A stretch of DNA of 64,000 bases. It comes from Algoriphagus sp. (GTDB taxonomy: Bacteria; Bacteroidota; Bacteroidia; Cytophagales; Cyclobacteriaceae). Positions 26,321-35,083 of the stretch are shown here, piece by piece. Positions within the stretch are counted from its first letter, which is position 1; each line of letters opens with the position of its first letter. Location: positions 62,001 through 126,000 of the forward strand of contig NZ_JABXIN010000015.1 in NCBI RefSeq assembly GCF_013373065.1, read 5' to 3'. Below the pieces are notes generated by a model. That model saw nothing but the letters and a program-made list of their open reading frames with translations, searched no databases and had not been told where the DNA came from. Position numbers and translations under genes: made by a program.

Positions 26321-26348
26321 AAAAAAGTCCTTCCCAAAAAGGAAGGAC
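26321..26348 (-). terminator. Terminator after the acyl-ACP desaturase
   Basis: Eight-base arms GTCCTTCC (26327-26334) and GGAAGGAC (26341-26348) with a six-base loop; on the minus strand a T6 run follows (26321-26326). It sits between the desaturase stop and the hydrolase start. Confidence 0.82.
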
Positions 26349-26355
26349 AATGGTG

Positions 26356-27357
26356 TTATTTTAACCAAGCAAGTTGGACTTCATCGGGAGCTTTCATCCG
26401 ATCTGCCAAACGCATATAGCGATCTGCCAAGTTGGATAAATAATCCTGGGCTTTTGCAGCCACATCATTAAGTCCAGTTAATGCTTCGATTTTCCAATGA
26501 TCTACGAGATGTTGAATAATTCTTGCATAATCCCAACCTGTGTAAATCCCTACTTTTTGGGTAATGGCAGAGAATTGCTCAAAAAGGGATGGATTGCTGC
26601 TTCCTTCTCCCATTAAAACAGCGGGCATTACAATTTGCTTTCGCATCATTTTTTCAAATGCCAGTATAGCTCCGCTTGGGTCGATTTCGAAAATCTTTGA
26701 CATGAATGTCTTATAAGCTTTTTCATGTCTTGCTTCGTCACCTGCAATGGTTTTACAAATTTTTGAAAGGACATGATCTCCTGCCTTATCTGCTAATTTA
26801 CCGGTATTCACATGGGAAATCTTTGTAGCTCGCTCCTGAAAACTGGTATAAATCATGGCCTGATAAGGGTCTGATTCCGATTTTGGGTCAAACCCGTTTG
26901 TGATTAAACGGTGGATTGTTCGCTCCACTGCATTCATATCGACACGGCCCGTGAGATAGAGGTATTTATTTAGCAAATCCCCGTGTCTGTTTTCTTCAGC
27001 AGTCCAAGATTTTGACCAACGGACCCAGCCTGAAGGATTGAGCAATGATCGTTCATCATTGATGCCTTCCAATAGGTTGAAGTAGGTTTGGTAGGAGGGA
27101 AGTGCTTCCTCCGTAATCATATTTCCAATAAGGGAAGTTAAAACTGTGTCGGGGATTCCTTCGGCTCTTTTTTGGAGTAATTTGACTTCTTCGAAAACCT
27201 CAGGGTTTTGAAAATCTGGAAGAAAATCGGATGGTTGCCAGCAATCATCGGGATCAACTAGAATGGTATCTACTGCTTCACCGACGATGTCATCCAACTG
27301 GGAAATTACTTCCATGTTTTTCTCCAGTTCGTGATTGATTGGCTTTGATGTACTCAT
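26356..27357 (-). CDS. Acyl-ACP desaturase (ferritin-like di-iron fatty-acid desaturase)
   Basis: A 333-residue soluble di-iron enzyme that introduces a cis double bond into acyl-ACP chains. The two EExxH-type motifs are EENRHGDLL (Glu121, His125) and GDEARHEKAY (Glu208, His211), with bridging glutamates near 84 and 175. This is the type-2 family shared with plant stearoyl-ACP and mycobacterial DesA desaturases. The N-terminus has no signal or membrane segment. It has a long upstream spacer and its own terminator, so it is probably monocistronic. It would supply unsaturated fatty acids aerobically. Confidence 0.93.
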   Translation of the reverse strand: MSTSKPINHELEKNMEVISQLDDIVGEAVDTILVDPDDCWQPSDFLPDFQNPEVFEEVKLLQKRAEGIPDTVLTSLIGNMITEEALPSYQTYFNLLEGINDERSLLNPSGWVRWSKSWTAEENRHGDLLNKYLYLTGRVDMNAVERTIHRLITNGFDPKSESDPYQAMIYTSFQERATKISHVNTGKLADKAGDHVLSKICKTIAGDEARHEKAYKTFMSKIFEIDPSGAILAFEKMMRKQIVMPAVLMGEGSSNPSLFEQFSAITQKVGIYTGWDYARIIQHLVDHWKIEALTGLNDVAAKAQDYLSNLADRYMRLADRMKAPDEVQLAWLK

Positions 27358-27481
27358 AATTTAGCTTTAATGCTGGTTTGAGAAAGTAATATTCCTACAA
27401 GGTACGGACTAATAGGCAGAAATAGTATTAAAAAAGCTAAATCGCGGTTTGGCTTCCACCAAAGGGTGTTTTTTGGGATAT

Positions 27482-27511
27482 AAAAAAAGCCTGCAAAATT
27501 TTGCAGGCTTT
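27482..27511 (-). terminator. Terminator after the beta-propeller lipoprotein gene
   Basis: Thirteen-base perfect palindromic arms AAAGCCTGCAAAA (27486-27498) and TTTTGCAGGCTTT (27499-27511), with extra A on the left that reads as a T run on the minus strand. It lies 21 bases beyond the stop codon. Confidence 0.85.
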
Positions 27512-27532
27512 AAAGCTAAAACCTTTGACGAA

Positions 27533-28417
27533 TTAATAGTCTAATTTATAGGCCGCCACCTTATTTTTAAAGAAGGTTGGAACGTAAACGATGTTTTCAG
27601 AAGCGTTGAATCCGATGTCAGCCGTATTGGATTCAGCTTCTTTGGTATCCAGCATTTTTGTTGCGCCATCAGGAGATACAAACCAAATTTCTCCAACCCA
27701 TCGGGAAGCTACAAAATTGTCATTCCCCAAAATCACCAATCCATCTCCACCAGTTACTTCAGCATTTACAATTGTGGTGCTTCCATCTGCATTCCACTTT
27801 TTTAGGCCGCTTTCATCTAATCCATAAATGTTTCCGTCATTGGCAACAGCAATTCCATTGATAGAAGTATGACCTTCAGAAACAGTAGAAATGCTTCCGT
27901 TTTGATATCTGTGAACCTTTCCAGTATTCATGTCAGTGAAATAAACCACTCCATCATGTGCAGCAACATCATTCAAGAATTGAGAACCTTCCACAGCCCA
28001 TTTGTTGGTAATTTCACCTGACTCAAGGTTGATTTCTACCAATTGATCGATATCAGTCACATACAAATGACCATTGGAAATAGCCATCCCTTTAGGGGCA
28101 TTCAAACCAGTCACCCAGTCCTGCTCGATGATGCTTCCATCGGTTCCGATAATGGAAATGGATCCCTTGCCGTCTTTTTCCAGTGGATCCATACCGATAA
28201 TGTTGGAAGTGTAAATTTTTCCAGTGGATTCATCAAATAATACAGATTCCACAGTTTCTAATGTTTCCGGAGTTTCCCAAACTAAGGTTAGGCTGGGTGT
28301 TTTTACTTCTTCTACGATGACAGTTTCTTCGGTTTCAGTAGTTTTTTGAGGAGTACATTGCGCTAAAAGCACAATAGCTCCGATTCCATAAATCGATGCT
28401 TTGAGATAGTTTTTCAT
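27533..28417 (-). CDS. SMP-30/gluconolactonase-like beta-propeller lipoprotein
   Basis: A 294-residue lipoprotein (lipobox VLLAQC, Cys21) with an acidic TEETVIVEEV linker and then six-bladed propeller repeats. Repeated units such as SVLFDESTGKIYTSNI, APKGMAISNGHLYVTDID, NDVAAHDGVVYFTDMNTGKV and SINGIAVANDGNIYGLD match the SMP-30/NHL pattern. A lactonase or a binding role is possible; the metal ligands of true gluconolactonases could not be confirmed by eye. It begins five bases after the stop of the upstream esterase-like gene, so the two form an operon. Confidence 0.8.
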   Translation of the reverse strand: MKNYLKASIYGIGAIVLLAQCTPQKTTETEETVIVEEVKTPSLTLVWETPETLETVESVLFDESTGKIYTSNIIGMDPLEKDGKGSISIIGTDGSIIEQDWVTGLNAPKGMAISNGHLYVTDIDQLVEINLESGEITNKWAVEGSQFLNDVAAHDGVVYFTDMNTGKVHRYQNGSISTVSEGHTSINGIAVANDGNIYGLDESGLKKWNADGSTTIVNAEVTGGDGLVILGNDNFVASRWVGEIWFVSPDGATKMLDTKEAESNTADIGFNASENIVYVPTFFKNKVAAYKLDY

Positions 28418-28422
28418 GAGTT

Positions 28423-30150
28423 TTAATTTTTGGTTAGTGTCCAGTTTTTAAGATTAAAATTAGAAGGGGCAGAGTTTTCTAGACGTTTCTGGATTTTGTC
28501 CAAATAAAGAGTATTGTACCGAAGTCGGCTTATGTAATTTGGTAAATCCGGATCGCCATTCCAGCAATGCTCGGCCCGATCACCATATGCAACTTCTCCA
28601 TCATAGTAAGGGTTTTCGGTTTTTTCCAAAAATTCCTCTGTTAAGTACACGGCATTGTTCAAATAGTAATTGTCCATGTCTCCACAGTAAATATGGATCT
28701 TCCCCTCAAGCTTTGGACCCAGTGTTTTCCAATCCCGCTCCATGATGTGGCGAAGATCATAATTTTCTCGCCAATAGTCAGCAACAACTGGATCGATTTC
28801 CCCGCTGTATCGATCCCAAATTGGGACAGGGTAACCATCGTCCCCTACTGGAGAAAATACAGCCTGCCAAATATCAAATTGGTCGCCTGATCGGGATTTA
28901 GGTCCGCCGATTGCTAATTCTCGGTGATTCATATCCCGTAGCATTGCATCTACATGCCCCAAGTAGTTGCGGTGGCCTGGACGAAGCGTATTTCGGAATG
29001 GACCAGTTTGATAATAGGCGTTTTCATCTTCATAAATATTGACAGAAGTATAGGCGCGAAAGTCAATGGGATCAGGACAAGCAGCAAAGCATCCATTGTA
29101 TTCATCAGGATAAAATACTTGTACTGCTAAGGCTTCCCAACCGCCAGTAGATCCACCATACAAGAATCTGGACCATCCTTCGCCGATTCCCCTAAATTGC
29201 TCTTCGATGTAAGGAATCAGTTCATAGGTGATAGCATCTCCATAGGGACCTAAATTTTCCGAATTGACGGCATAGCTGTCATCATAATATGGGTTGGCAT
29301 GCTGAATTTCAATCACGATAAAGCGCTTAAAGTCCGGGGAAATCCATTTTTGATAAAAATCATAAGCCTCCTGCTGCTGGATTTTTTCATATCCATAGAT
29401 TCCAAATCGGGCATTGTAATTATCTTCAGGAAGGTTGGGGTCGGGTGGAATGGTCCGAAAACCTCCAAAATCGGAAGGGAAATGACCATGAAAGACCATC
29501 AGAGGATAGTATTGATTAGGATTTTCATTGAATCCTTCGGGTAACAATACATGTGCTCCTAAATACATATCTCTCCCCCAAAATTCGGATAGTTTTTCCG
29601 ATTTGATTTTAATATGCTTGATGTATTCAGTGTCTTCAGGCTCATCCACCGGTGGTATGATCTGATCGATGGTTAGTTCAAGGGCCTTTCCTTTACTCCA
29701 TTTGATTTGCTGAGGAGTACTGTAAATATTATTTGGAGCTCGGGCCCATTGTCTTCCTTCTCCTTGATCCATAGGGAGCTTGACTGTATGCCCATCTTCC
29801 CGATTGAATGTTTCATGTTTTTGGATAAAAGCCTGTATCGTGTAGTCTCCTTCAGGAAGGGATTCAATATTTTCCACAGGGTAACCAAAACTATCCTTGT
29901 CAAAATTTATAGCTTCACCTGAATGGTAATTTTCGAAATCCATTCCAAAAACCTGATTAGTCGTTGCTCTGTCATTGATGCCAAAGCGAGGTTCGACATC
30001 TGGATTTGTTGAGAAAATGAGCAATAGTCTTCCATCTTTCAAATCGGATTGGAGCTCAGGGTTAATCTGAATGGTGATCGGAGCGTGTTCTGTTGATTGG
30101 CAGGAAAAAATAAGCCAAAGACCTATTAGGGGAAGGAAAAGCCTTTTCAT
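28423..30150 (-). CDS. Alpha/beta-hydrolase-fold (esterase-like) lipoprotein
   Basis: A 575-residue lipoprotein (lipobox LIFSC, Cys17). An N-terminal beta-rich domain runs to about residue 175, followed by an alpha/beta hydrolase domain. Its nucleophile motif is LYGGSTGGWEA (Ser334) and its early strand is YYPLMVFHGHFP, as in the esterase D/enterochelin-esterase group. The start is placed at 30150 because MKRLFLPLIGLWLIFSC is a clean lipoprotein signal; a longer in-frame opening upstream gives a basic, non-signal sequence. It diverges from the dipeptidase gene and is coupled with the downstream propeller gene. The substrate is unknown. Confidence 0.78.
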   Translation of the reverse strand: MKRLFLPLIGLWLIFSCQSTEHAPITIQINPELQSDLKDGRLLLIFSTNPDVEPRFGINDRATTNQVFGMDFENYHSGEAINFDKDSFGYPVENIESLPEGDYTIQAFIQKHETFNREDGHTVKLPMDQGEGRQWARAPNNIYSTPQQIKWSKGKALELTIDQIIPPVDEPEDTEYIKHIKIKSEKLSEFWGRDMYLGAHVLLPEGFNENPNQYYPLMVFHGHFPSDFGGFRTIPPDPNLPEDNYNARFGIYGYEKIQQQEAYDFYQKWISPDFKRFIVIEIQHANPYYDDSYAVNSENLGPYGDAITYELIPYIEEQFRGIGEGWSRFLYGGSTGGWEALAVQVFYPDEYNGCFAACPDPIDFRAYTSVNIYEDENAYYQTGPFRNTLRPGHRNYLGHVDAMLRDMNHRELAIGGPKSRSGDQFDIWQAVFSPVGDDGYPVPIWDRYSGEIDPVVADYWRENYDLRHIMERDWKTLGPKLEGKIHIYCGDMDNYYLNNAVYLTEEFLEKTENPYYDGEVAYGDRAEHCWNGDPDLPNYISRLRYNTLYLDKIQKRLENSAPSNFNLKNWTLTKN

Positions 30151-30318
30151 GATGCTGGGGTTTGATTTATAGAAATTTACGAATATTCGATTGATTATTT
30201 GGAATTGGGGGAAAGTATAAATCCGAATTGAACATTTCTTTGGGTGTAGTGGCCTTCTATGTATTTTTTTGGGATTAGCCAGCGAAAGCATTTATCTTCC
30301 AAGTCAAATTATCATGAA

Positions 30319-31563
30319 ATGAAAAATTCCATTTTCCTAGTTGTTGCTCTTTTGATTGCTTTTGCCTGTCAGCCCAAAGAAGAGGCGGTAGATTACACTA
30401 AAATGTCCGATGCGGAACGTTTTGAAGTCGCAAAAGAAATTGCCCAATCCACCATTATGGTCGATGGCCATGTGGATCTTCCCTACCGAATGAAGGTTGG
30501 GGGCTTTACTCTTCAGCGAGAAATATTAGACGTCTCAGTACGTACTCCTGATGGAAATTTTGATTATCCCCGGTCCAAGGAGGGAGGCCTCGATGCGCCA
30601 TTTATGTCGATTTACATTCCTGCAGGAAATCAACAAATACCTGGAGCGTCAAAAGCTTTGGCGGATTCCTTGATTTTGATGACTGAGCGTCTAGCTCAAA
30701 CATTCCCGGATAAGTTTGCCATGGCCTACAGCCCAGCTGATATCGAAGCCAATTTCGCCAAGGGATTGATTTCTCTGCCTATGGGCATGGAGAATGGAGC
30801 TGGACTAGAGGATGATATCAAAAATGTGGAATACTTTCACCAACGAGGCATCCGGTATATTACTCTTACGCATGGAAAAGCCAATTTAATTGGAGATAGT
30901 AGTTATGATTCATTAAGACCACATGGAGGATTGAGTGAGTATGGTGAGCAAGTGGTGAAGGAAATGAATCGGGTAGGAATTATGGTGGATTTGAGCCATG
31001 TATCTGATGAGACTTTTCTGGATGCATTGGCGATCACCCAAGTTCCAGTCATTGCTTCCCATTCTTCCGCAAGAAAGTTTACACCCGGTTTTGAGCGAAA
31101 TATGAGTGACGAACTGGTCAAAGCAATGGCTGAAAATGGGGGAGTAATGATGATTAATTTTGGTGGAAGCTTCATTGATTCTACCTATGCTGCTGGTCAG
31201 GCAAAAGTCCGGGAGCATATTGTGAATTGGCTCGCAGAAAACAATTTGAGCAGAAGAGATTCTGCCGCTCAAGCTTACATCGCTGAATATGCAGCTGCGA
31301 ATAATCCTTTTCCTACCGTTCAAAAAGTTGCCGATCATATCGACCACGTAGTTAGTCTAGTTGGGGTTGATTATGTGGGTTTCGGATCTGATTTTGATGG
31401 AGTAGGAGATTCTTTGCCGACAGGTTTAAAGGATGTTTCGATGTTTCCAAATTTGATTGCCGAACTTCTGAAGAGAGGCTATTCTCGTGAGGATATTGAA
31501 AAAATTTGCTACAAAAATATTTTTCGAGTTTGGAAGGCTGTGGAGGAGTTTTCTTCCAAGTAA
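30319..31563 (+). CDS. Membrane dipeptidase (peptidase M19) lipoprotein
   Basis: A 414-residue renal-dipeptidase-type zinc enzyme of the amidohydrolase fold, cleaving dipeptides (L,D or L,L) outside the inner membrane. The lipobox is LIAFAC (Cys17). Metal-binding motifs are VDGHVDLP (His51, Asp53), the central MENGAGL glutamate, VDLSHVSD and IASHSSARKF, and GFGSDFDG near the end. The ATG at 30319 is chosen because it gives the lipoprotein signal; an in-frame start 60 bases upstream would add a non-signal leader and overlap the divergent gene. A strong terminator follows. Confidence 0.93.
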   Translation: MKNSIFLVVALLIAFACQPKEEAVDYTKMSDAERFEVAKEIAQSTIMVDGHVDLPYRMKVGGFTLQREILDVSVRTPDGNFDYPRSKEGGLDAPFMSIYIPAGNQQIPGASKALADSLILMTERLAQTFPDKFAMAYSPADIEANFAKGLISLPMGMENGAGLEDDIKNVEYFHQRGIRYITLTHGKANLIGDSSYDSLRPHGGLSEYGEQVVKEMNRVGIMVDLSHVSDETFLDALAITQVPVIASHSSARKFTPGFERNMSDELVKAMAENGGVMMINFGGSFIDSTYAAGQAKVREHIVNWLAENNLSRRDSAAQAYIAEYAAANNPFPTVQKVADHIDHVVSLVGVDYVGFGSDFDGVGDSLPTGLKDVSMFPNLIAELLKRGYSREDIEKICYKNIFRVWKAVEEFSSK

Positions 31564-31592
31564 GGTTTTAATTTATTGCTTCGAAAGAGTTG

Positions 31593-31630
31593 AAAATCCA
31601 GACTTGAGAAAGTCTGGATTTTTATTTTTT
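31593..31630 (+). terminator. Terminator after the M19 dipeptidase
   Basis: Thirteen-base arms AAAATCCAGACTT (31593-31605) and AAGTCTGGATTTT (31610-31622) with a GAGA loop, followed by a T-rich tract to 31630. Confidence 0.88.
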
Positions 31631-31733
31631 GGAGATATGTAAGGATAGGAAATTGTATTTTTTCAAGGAAAGTATTTCTCTTAAAATCAGTGCTTTATAG
31701 ATAAATCCTTATATTTAGTATAAATATTTTTTT

Positions 31734-34700
31734 ATGAAACTTAACTATAAACAATTTTATTGGCCTGGTGCTTGGATTTCCACTATTTCACTTCTAATTC
31801 TTCAAGTTGTCTTTGCATGTCAACCTTCCTTGCCAGACGAAGTAGAATTGGCATATTCGGAATTGCCTGATCAAATCGATTACAATTTTCATGTAAAACC
31901 AATCTTGGCTGACCGATGCTATGCCTGTCATGGGCCGGATGAGGGGTCGAGAAAAGCAGGGCTTAGGTTGGATATCGAATCTGAGGCGTTTGAGAAATTA
32001 GCTTCAGGTAAAAAGGCTTTTGTTAAAGGAAATCTAAAATCCAGTGAGGTTTTTCACCGGATGATCAGTTTGAATCCAGAGACAATCATGCCTCCACCTG
32101 AATCAAATCTATCGCTAAGTCCGAAGGAAATTGCCATCATAGCCAAATGGGTGCAACAAGGAGCAGAATGGAAAGATCATTGGTCTTTTATTCCGGTTGA
32201 ATCTCCTGAAATACCTAGTTTAGATACGGATTGGAAAAGAAATAATCCAATCGACCATTTTATTCAAAAGGAACTGCAGCAGCAGAATCTTACACCTAAT
32301 CCCATAGCTGATAAAGAAAGGCTCTTACGAAGAGTCACGATGGATTTGACCGGACTTCCTCCAACTATCCAAGAAATGGATGCTTTTCTTTCCGATGAAT
32401 CACCTGATGCTTTTGAAAAAGTGGTTGATAGACTTCTCGAATCCCAAGAACATGCGGAGCGTCTAACAATGGAATGGCTAGATGTGGCTCGATATTCTGA
32501 TTCACACGGAGTGTCTTTTGATGGGTATAGAGAGATGTGGCCTTATCGGGATTGGGTGATAGAAGCGTTCAAAAGCAATATGTCTCATCGGGATTTTATC
32601 ACGAAACAGGTTGCAGGAGATTTACTGCCTAATGCCTCTACAGATGATAAACTTGCAACTGCATTTTATAGGTTGAATCCCATGGAAGCATCTGCGGGGT
32701 CTGTTTCAGAGGAATATCGAGTAGAATATGTTGCTGAGCGGACATCCACCACCGGCACGGCATTTTTGGGCCTGACCATGGGCTGTGCGAGGTGTCACGA
32801 CCATAAATTTGACCCAATTAGCCAAAAGAATTTTTTCCAGCTATCCGCTTTTTTCAACAGCATTGATGAATATGGATTGGGACCAACAGATTTGAACCGG
32901 CCTCCTACACTTCTTCTTTTTAAGGATTCCCAAAAAAGTGAATTAGATTCTTTGGACAAATTGATTTTGGAAAAAGAAAATGAATTAAAGAGAATAAAGG
33001 CCTCCGAGATCAAGGATTATGTGGCTGAAATTGGGGGAATAAAAAAGATAGAAAATGAAGTTGGCGCTTTTTCCTTTGAGTCTTTTGAAAAGACAAAACG
33101 TCCTAAAAAGCAGATGAATCCATTTGCTGAGGAGGAAGCTGAAGAGTATAAGAAAAAGTCACCGAAGGAAAAGGCTAAGATTGACTCTATTAAAAAGGCA
33201 AAGAAAAAGAAAGTCGAATTTGAGGAGGTATTAATTCTCGATAAGAATAAAAAATCTGAGGCAACACTTGGGGTAGAATTAGTTGAAGGTAAGTTTGGAA
33301 AAGGAGTTTCTTTCGATGATGACTATGATTATGTCAGCTTAAATGAATCTGGGTTTTATGATCTCTATGATCCCTTCAGTGTGAGCCTATGGATTAATCC
33401 CAAAAAAGAAGATACAAGGCACATTCAAAATATTATTGGAAACAGTGGGAATTTCGGCAGTTTTTATCGGGGATGGGAAATGTTTCTCGATTCCACTAAT
33501 CATCTCAATCTCCGTCTAATTCACCGCCTTCCGGATGATTATATTGAGGTGACAACAAAGCAGGTGGTAGAATTTGCTCGCTGGTCTCAAGTTGGATTTA
33601 CTTATGATGGGACAGGTAAGGCTTCAGGAATTTCAATCTTTATCAATGGTGAAAATCAAGAACTATCAATTCTAACCGATAAATTAAGTCGAAGTATTCT
33701 TCCAATTCATGAATACACTTCCAAATTGGATACGCTTCCAGTTCGGCTTGGAAAAAGCTACAGGCTTTTCTCATTTGATCCTGGAATTTACAGGGGAGTA
33801 ATGGATGAAGTGAAGTTGTATGATCGGGAATTGTCTTCTATAGAAATGGCTTCTCTCGGCGGTTTGGAGGAGAATTCAATTTCAGAGTCTTTGGCATTAG
33901 AGCATCTTATTTCGCAAGAGAAATCTGCCATTGATCTCAGGAATGAGATTCGAGAATTGAGAAAAAGAAAAACGGCTCTATTAGGCTCTGTTCGGGAAGT
34001 GATGGTCATGGAAGATATGCCTAAACCTCGACCAACTTATTTATTGAGTCGAGGAATTTATAATCAGTATCTCGAAGAAGTTCAGCCAAGCACTCCGGAG
34101 TATATTTTACCCTTTCCGGAGGATTATCCCAGAAATCGACTAGGCCTTGCTAAATGGCTAGTAAATCCAGAAAATCCACTCACTTCTCGAGTAATTATTA
34201 ATCGCTATTGGCAAATGATTTTTGGGAAGGGGATTGTAAAGACCTCGGAGGATTTTGGAATCCAAGGTGATTTGCCCACGCATCCTGAACTTTTGGATTG
34301 GCTTGCGAACGAGTTCATGGAGAGTGATTGGGATTTGAGAAAAATGTTGAAGTTGATGGTGATGTCAGCAACGTACCAGCAGTCTTCCTTTGCGGATGAA
34401 GAAAAATACGAGCAAGATCCTGATAATAAGTATTATGCTCGGGCTAGCAGTTATCGCTTACCGGCGGAATTTATCCGAGATAATGCTTTGGCTTCAAGTG
34501 GCATTTTAAATAAAGAGGTGGGAGGGCCTAGCGTGAAACCATATCAGCCAGAAGGTCTTTGGGCTGAGTTAGGAGATTTCTCTTTCAAACTTCATAAATA
34601 CAAGCAGGATACTGGATTGAATTTATACAGAAGGAGTTTATACACCTTTTCAAGAAGATTTTCTCCAGCACCTTTTATGGTTACGTTTGATGCTGGAAAC

Positions 34701-35081
34701 CGTGAAATTTGTATTACCAGAAGGGAAAATACCAATACTCCGCTTCAGGCTTTGAACCTGTTAAATGCTCCTCAATTTGTGGAGGCATCTAGATTTTTAT
34801 CGGAGCTCGTGATCAAAGAAAAGGAATCATTGGAAGAGAGGCTTACGCTTAGTTTCCGGCTATCCACAGGAGTGAGTCCCAATGATCAGCTTTTGAATAC
34901 CTTGAAGGAACATTACGAAAGTGCTTTCAAATATTTCCAGGAAAATCCGGCCCGTGCTGATTCATTGCTGGCAGTCGGGGAAAGGCCACGGGATCCAATG
35001 CTGGATAAAATCCAAACCGCTGCGCTCGCAGTAGTTGCTAACTCCATTTATAATTTCGATGAAACTTACATGAAAAGGTAA
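31734..35081 (+). CDS. Planctomycete-type cytochrome c / DUF1549 / LamG / DUF1553 lipoprotein
   Basis: An 1115-residue exported multidomain protein. Its lipobox is VVFAC (Cys29). A Planctomycete-type cytochrome c domain follows at about 50-145, with haem motif CYACH (62-66) and candidate axial Met119 in TIMPPPE. The DUF1549 (PSCyt2) domain spans about 170-380 and includes a second CxxCH, CARCH (351-355). A Lys/Glu-rich linker covers roughly 415-500. A LamG-like concanavalin-fold domain runs about 505-690 and DUF1553 (PSD1) about 825-1085. These families are best known in Planctomycetes and recur in Bacteroidota; the biochemical role is not established. The DUF1501 gene begins two bases after the stop codon, so the products surely work together. 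Confidence 0.92.
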   Translation: MKLNYKQFYWPGAWISTISLLILQVVFACQPSLPDEVELAYSELPDQIDYNFHVKPILADRCYACHGPDEGSRKAGLRLDIESEAFEKLASGKKAFVKGNLKSSEVFHRMISLNPETIMPPPESNLSLSPKEIAIIAKWVQQGAEWKDHWSFIPVESPEIPSLDTDWKRNNPIDHFIQKELQQQNLTPNPIADKERLLRRVTMDLTGLPPTIQEMDAFLSDESPDAFEKVVDRLLESQEHAERLTMEWLDVARYSDSHGVSFDGYREMWPYRDWVIEAFKSNMSHRDFITKQVAGDLLPNASTDDKLATAFYRLNPMEASAGSVSEEYRVEYVAERTSTTGTAFLGLTMGCARCHDHKFDPISQKNFFQLSAFFNSIDEYGLGPTDLNRPPTLLLFKDSQKSELDSLDKLILEKENELKRIKASEIKDYVAEIGGIKKIENEVGAFSFESFEKTKRPKKQMNPFAEEEAEEYKKKSPKEKAKIDSIKKAKKKKVEFEEVLILDKNKKSEATLGVELVEGKFGKGVSFDDDYDYVSLNESGFYDLYDPFSVSLWINPKKEDTRHIQNIIGNSGNFGSFYRGWEMFLDSTNHLNLRLIHRLPDDYIEVTTKQVVEFARWSQVGFTYDGTGKASGISIFINGENQELSILTDKLSRSILPIHEYTSKLDTLPVRLGKSYRLFSFDPGIYRGVMDEVKLYDRELSSIEMASLGGLEENSISESLALEHLISQEKSAIDLRNEIRELRKRKTALLGSVREVMVMEDMPKPRPTYLLSRGIYNQYLEEVQPSTPEYILPFPEDYPRNRLGLAKWLVNPENPLTSRVIINRYWQMIFGKGIVKTSEDFGIQGDLPTHPELLDWLANEFMESDWDLRKMLKLMVMSATYQQSSFADEEKYEQDPDNKYYARASSYRLPAEFIRDNALASSGILNKEVGGPSVKPYQPEGLWAELGDFSFKLHKYKQDTGLNLYRRSLYTFSRRFSPAPFMVTFDAGNREICITRRENTNTPLQALNLLNAPQFVEASRFLSELVIKEKESLEERLTLSFRLSTGVSPNDQLLNTLKEHYESAFKYFQENPARADSLLAVGERPRDPMLDKIQTAALAVVANSIYNFDETYMKR

Positions 35082-35083
35082 TC

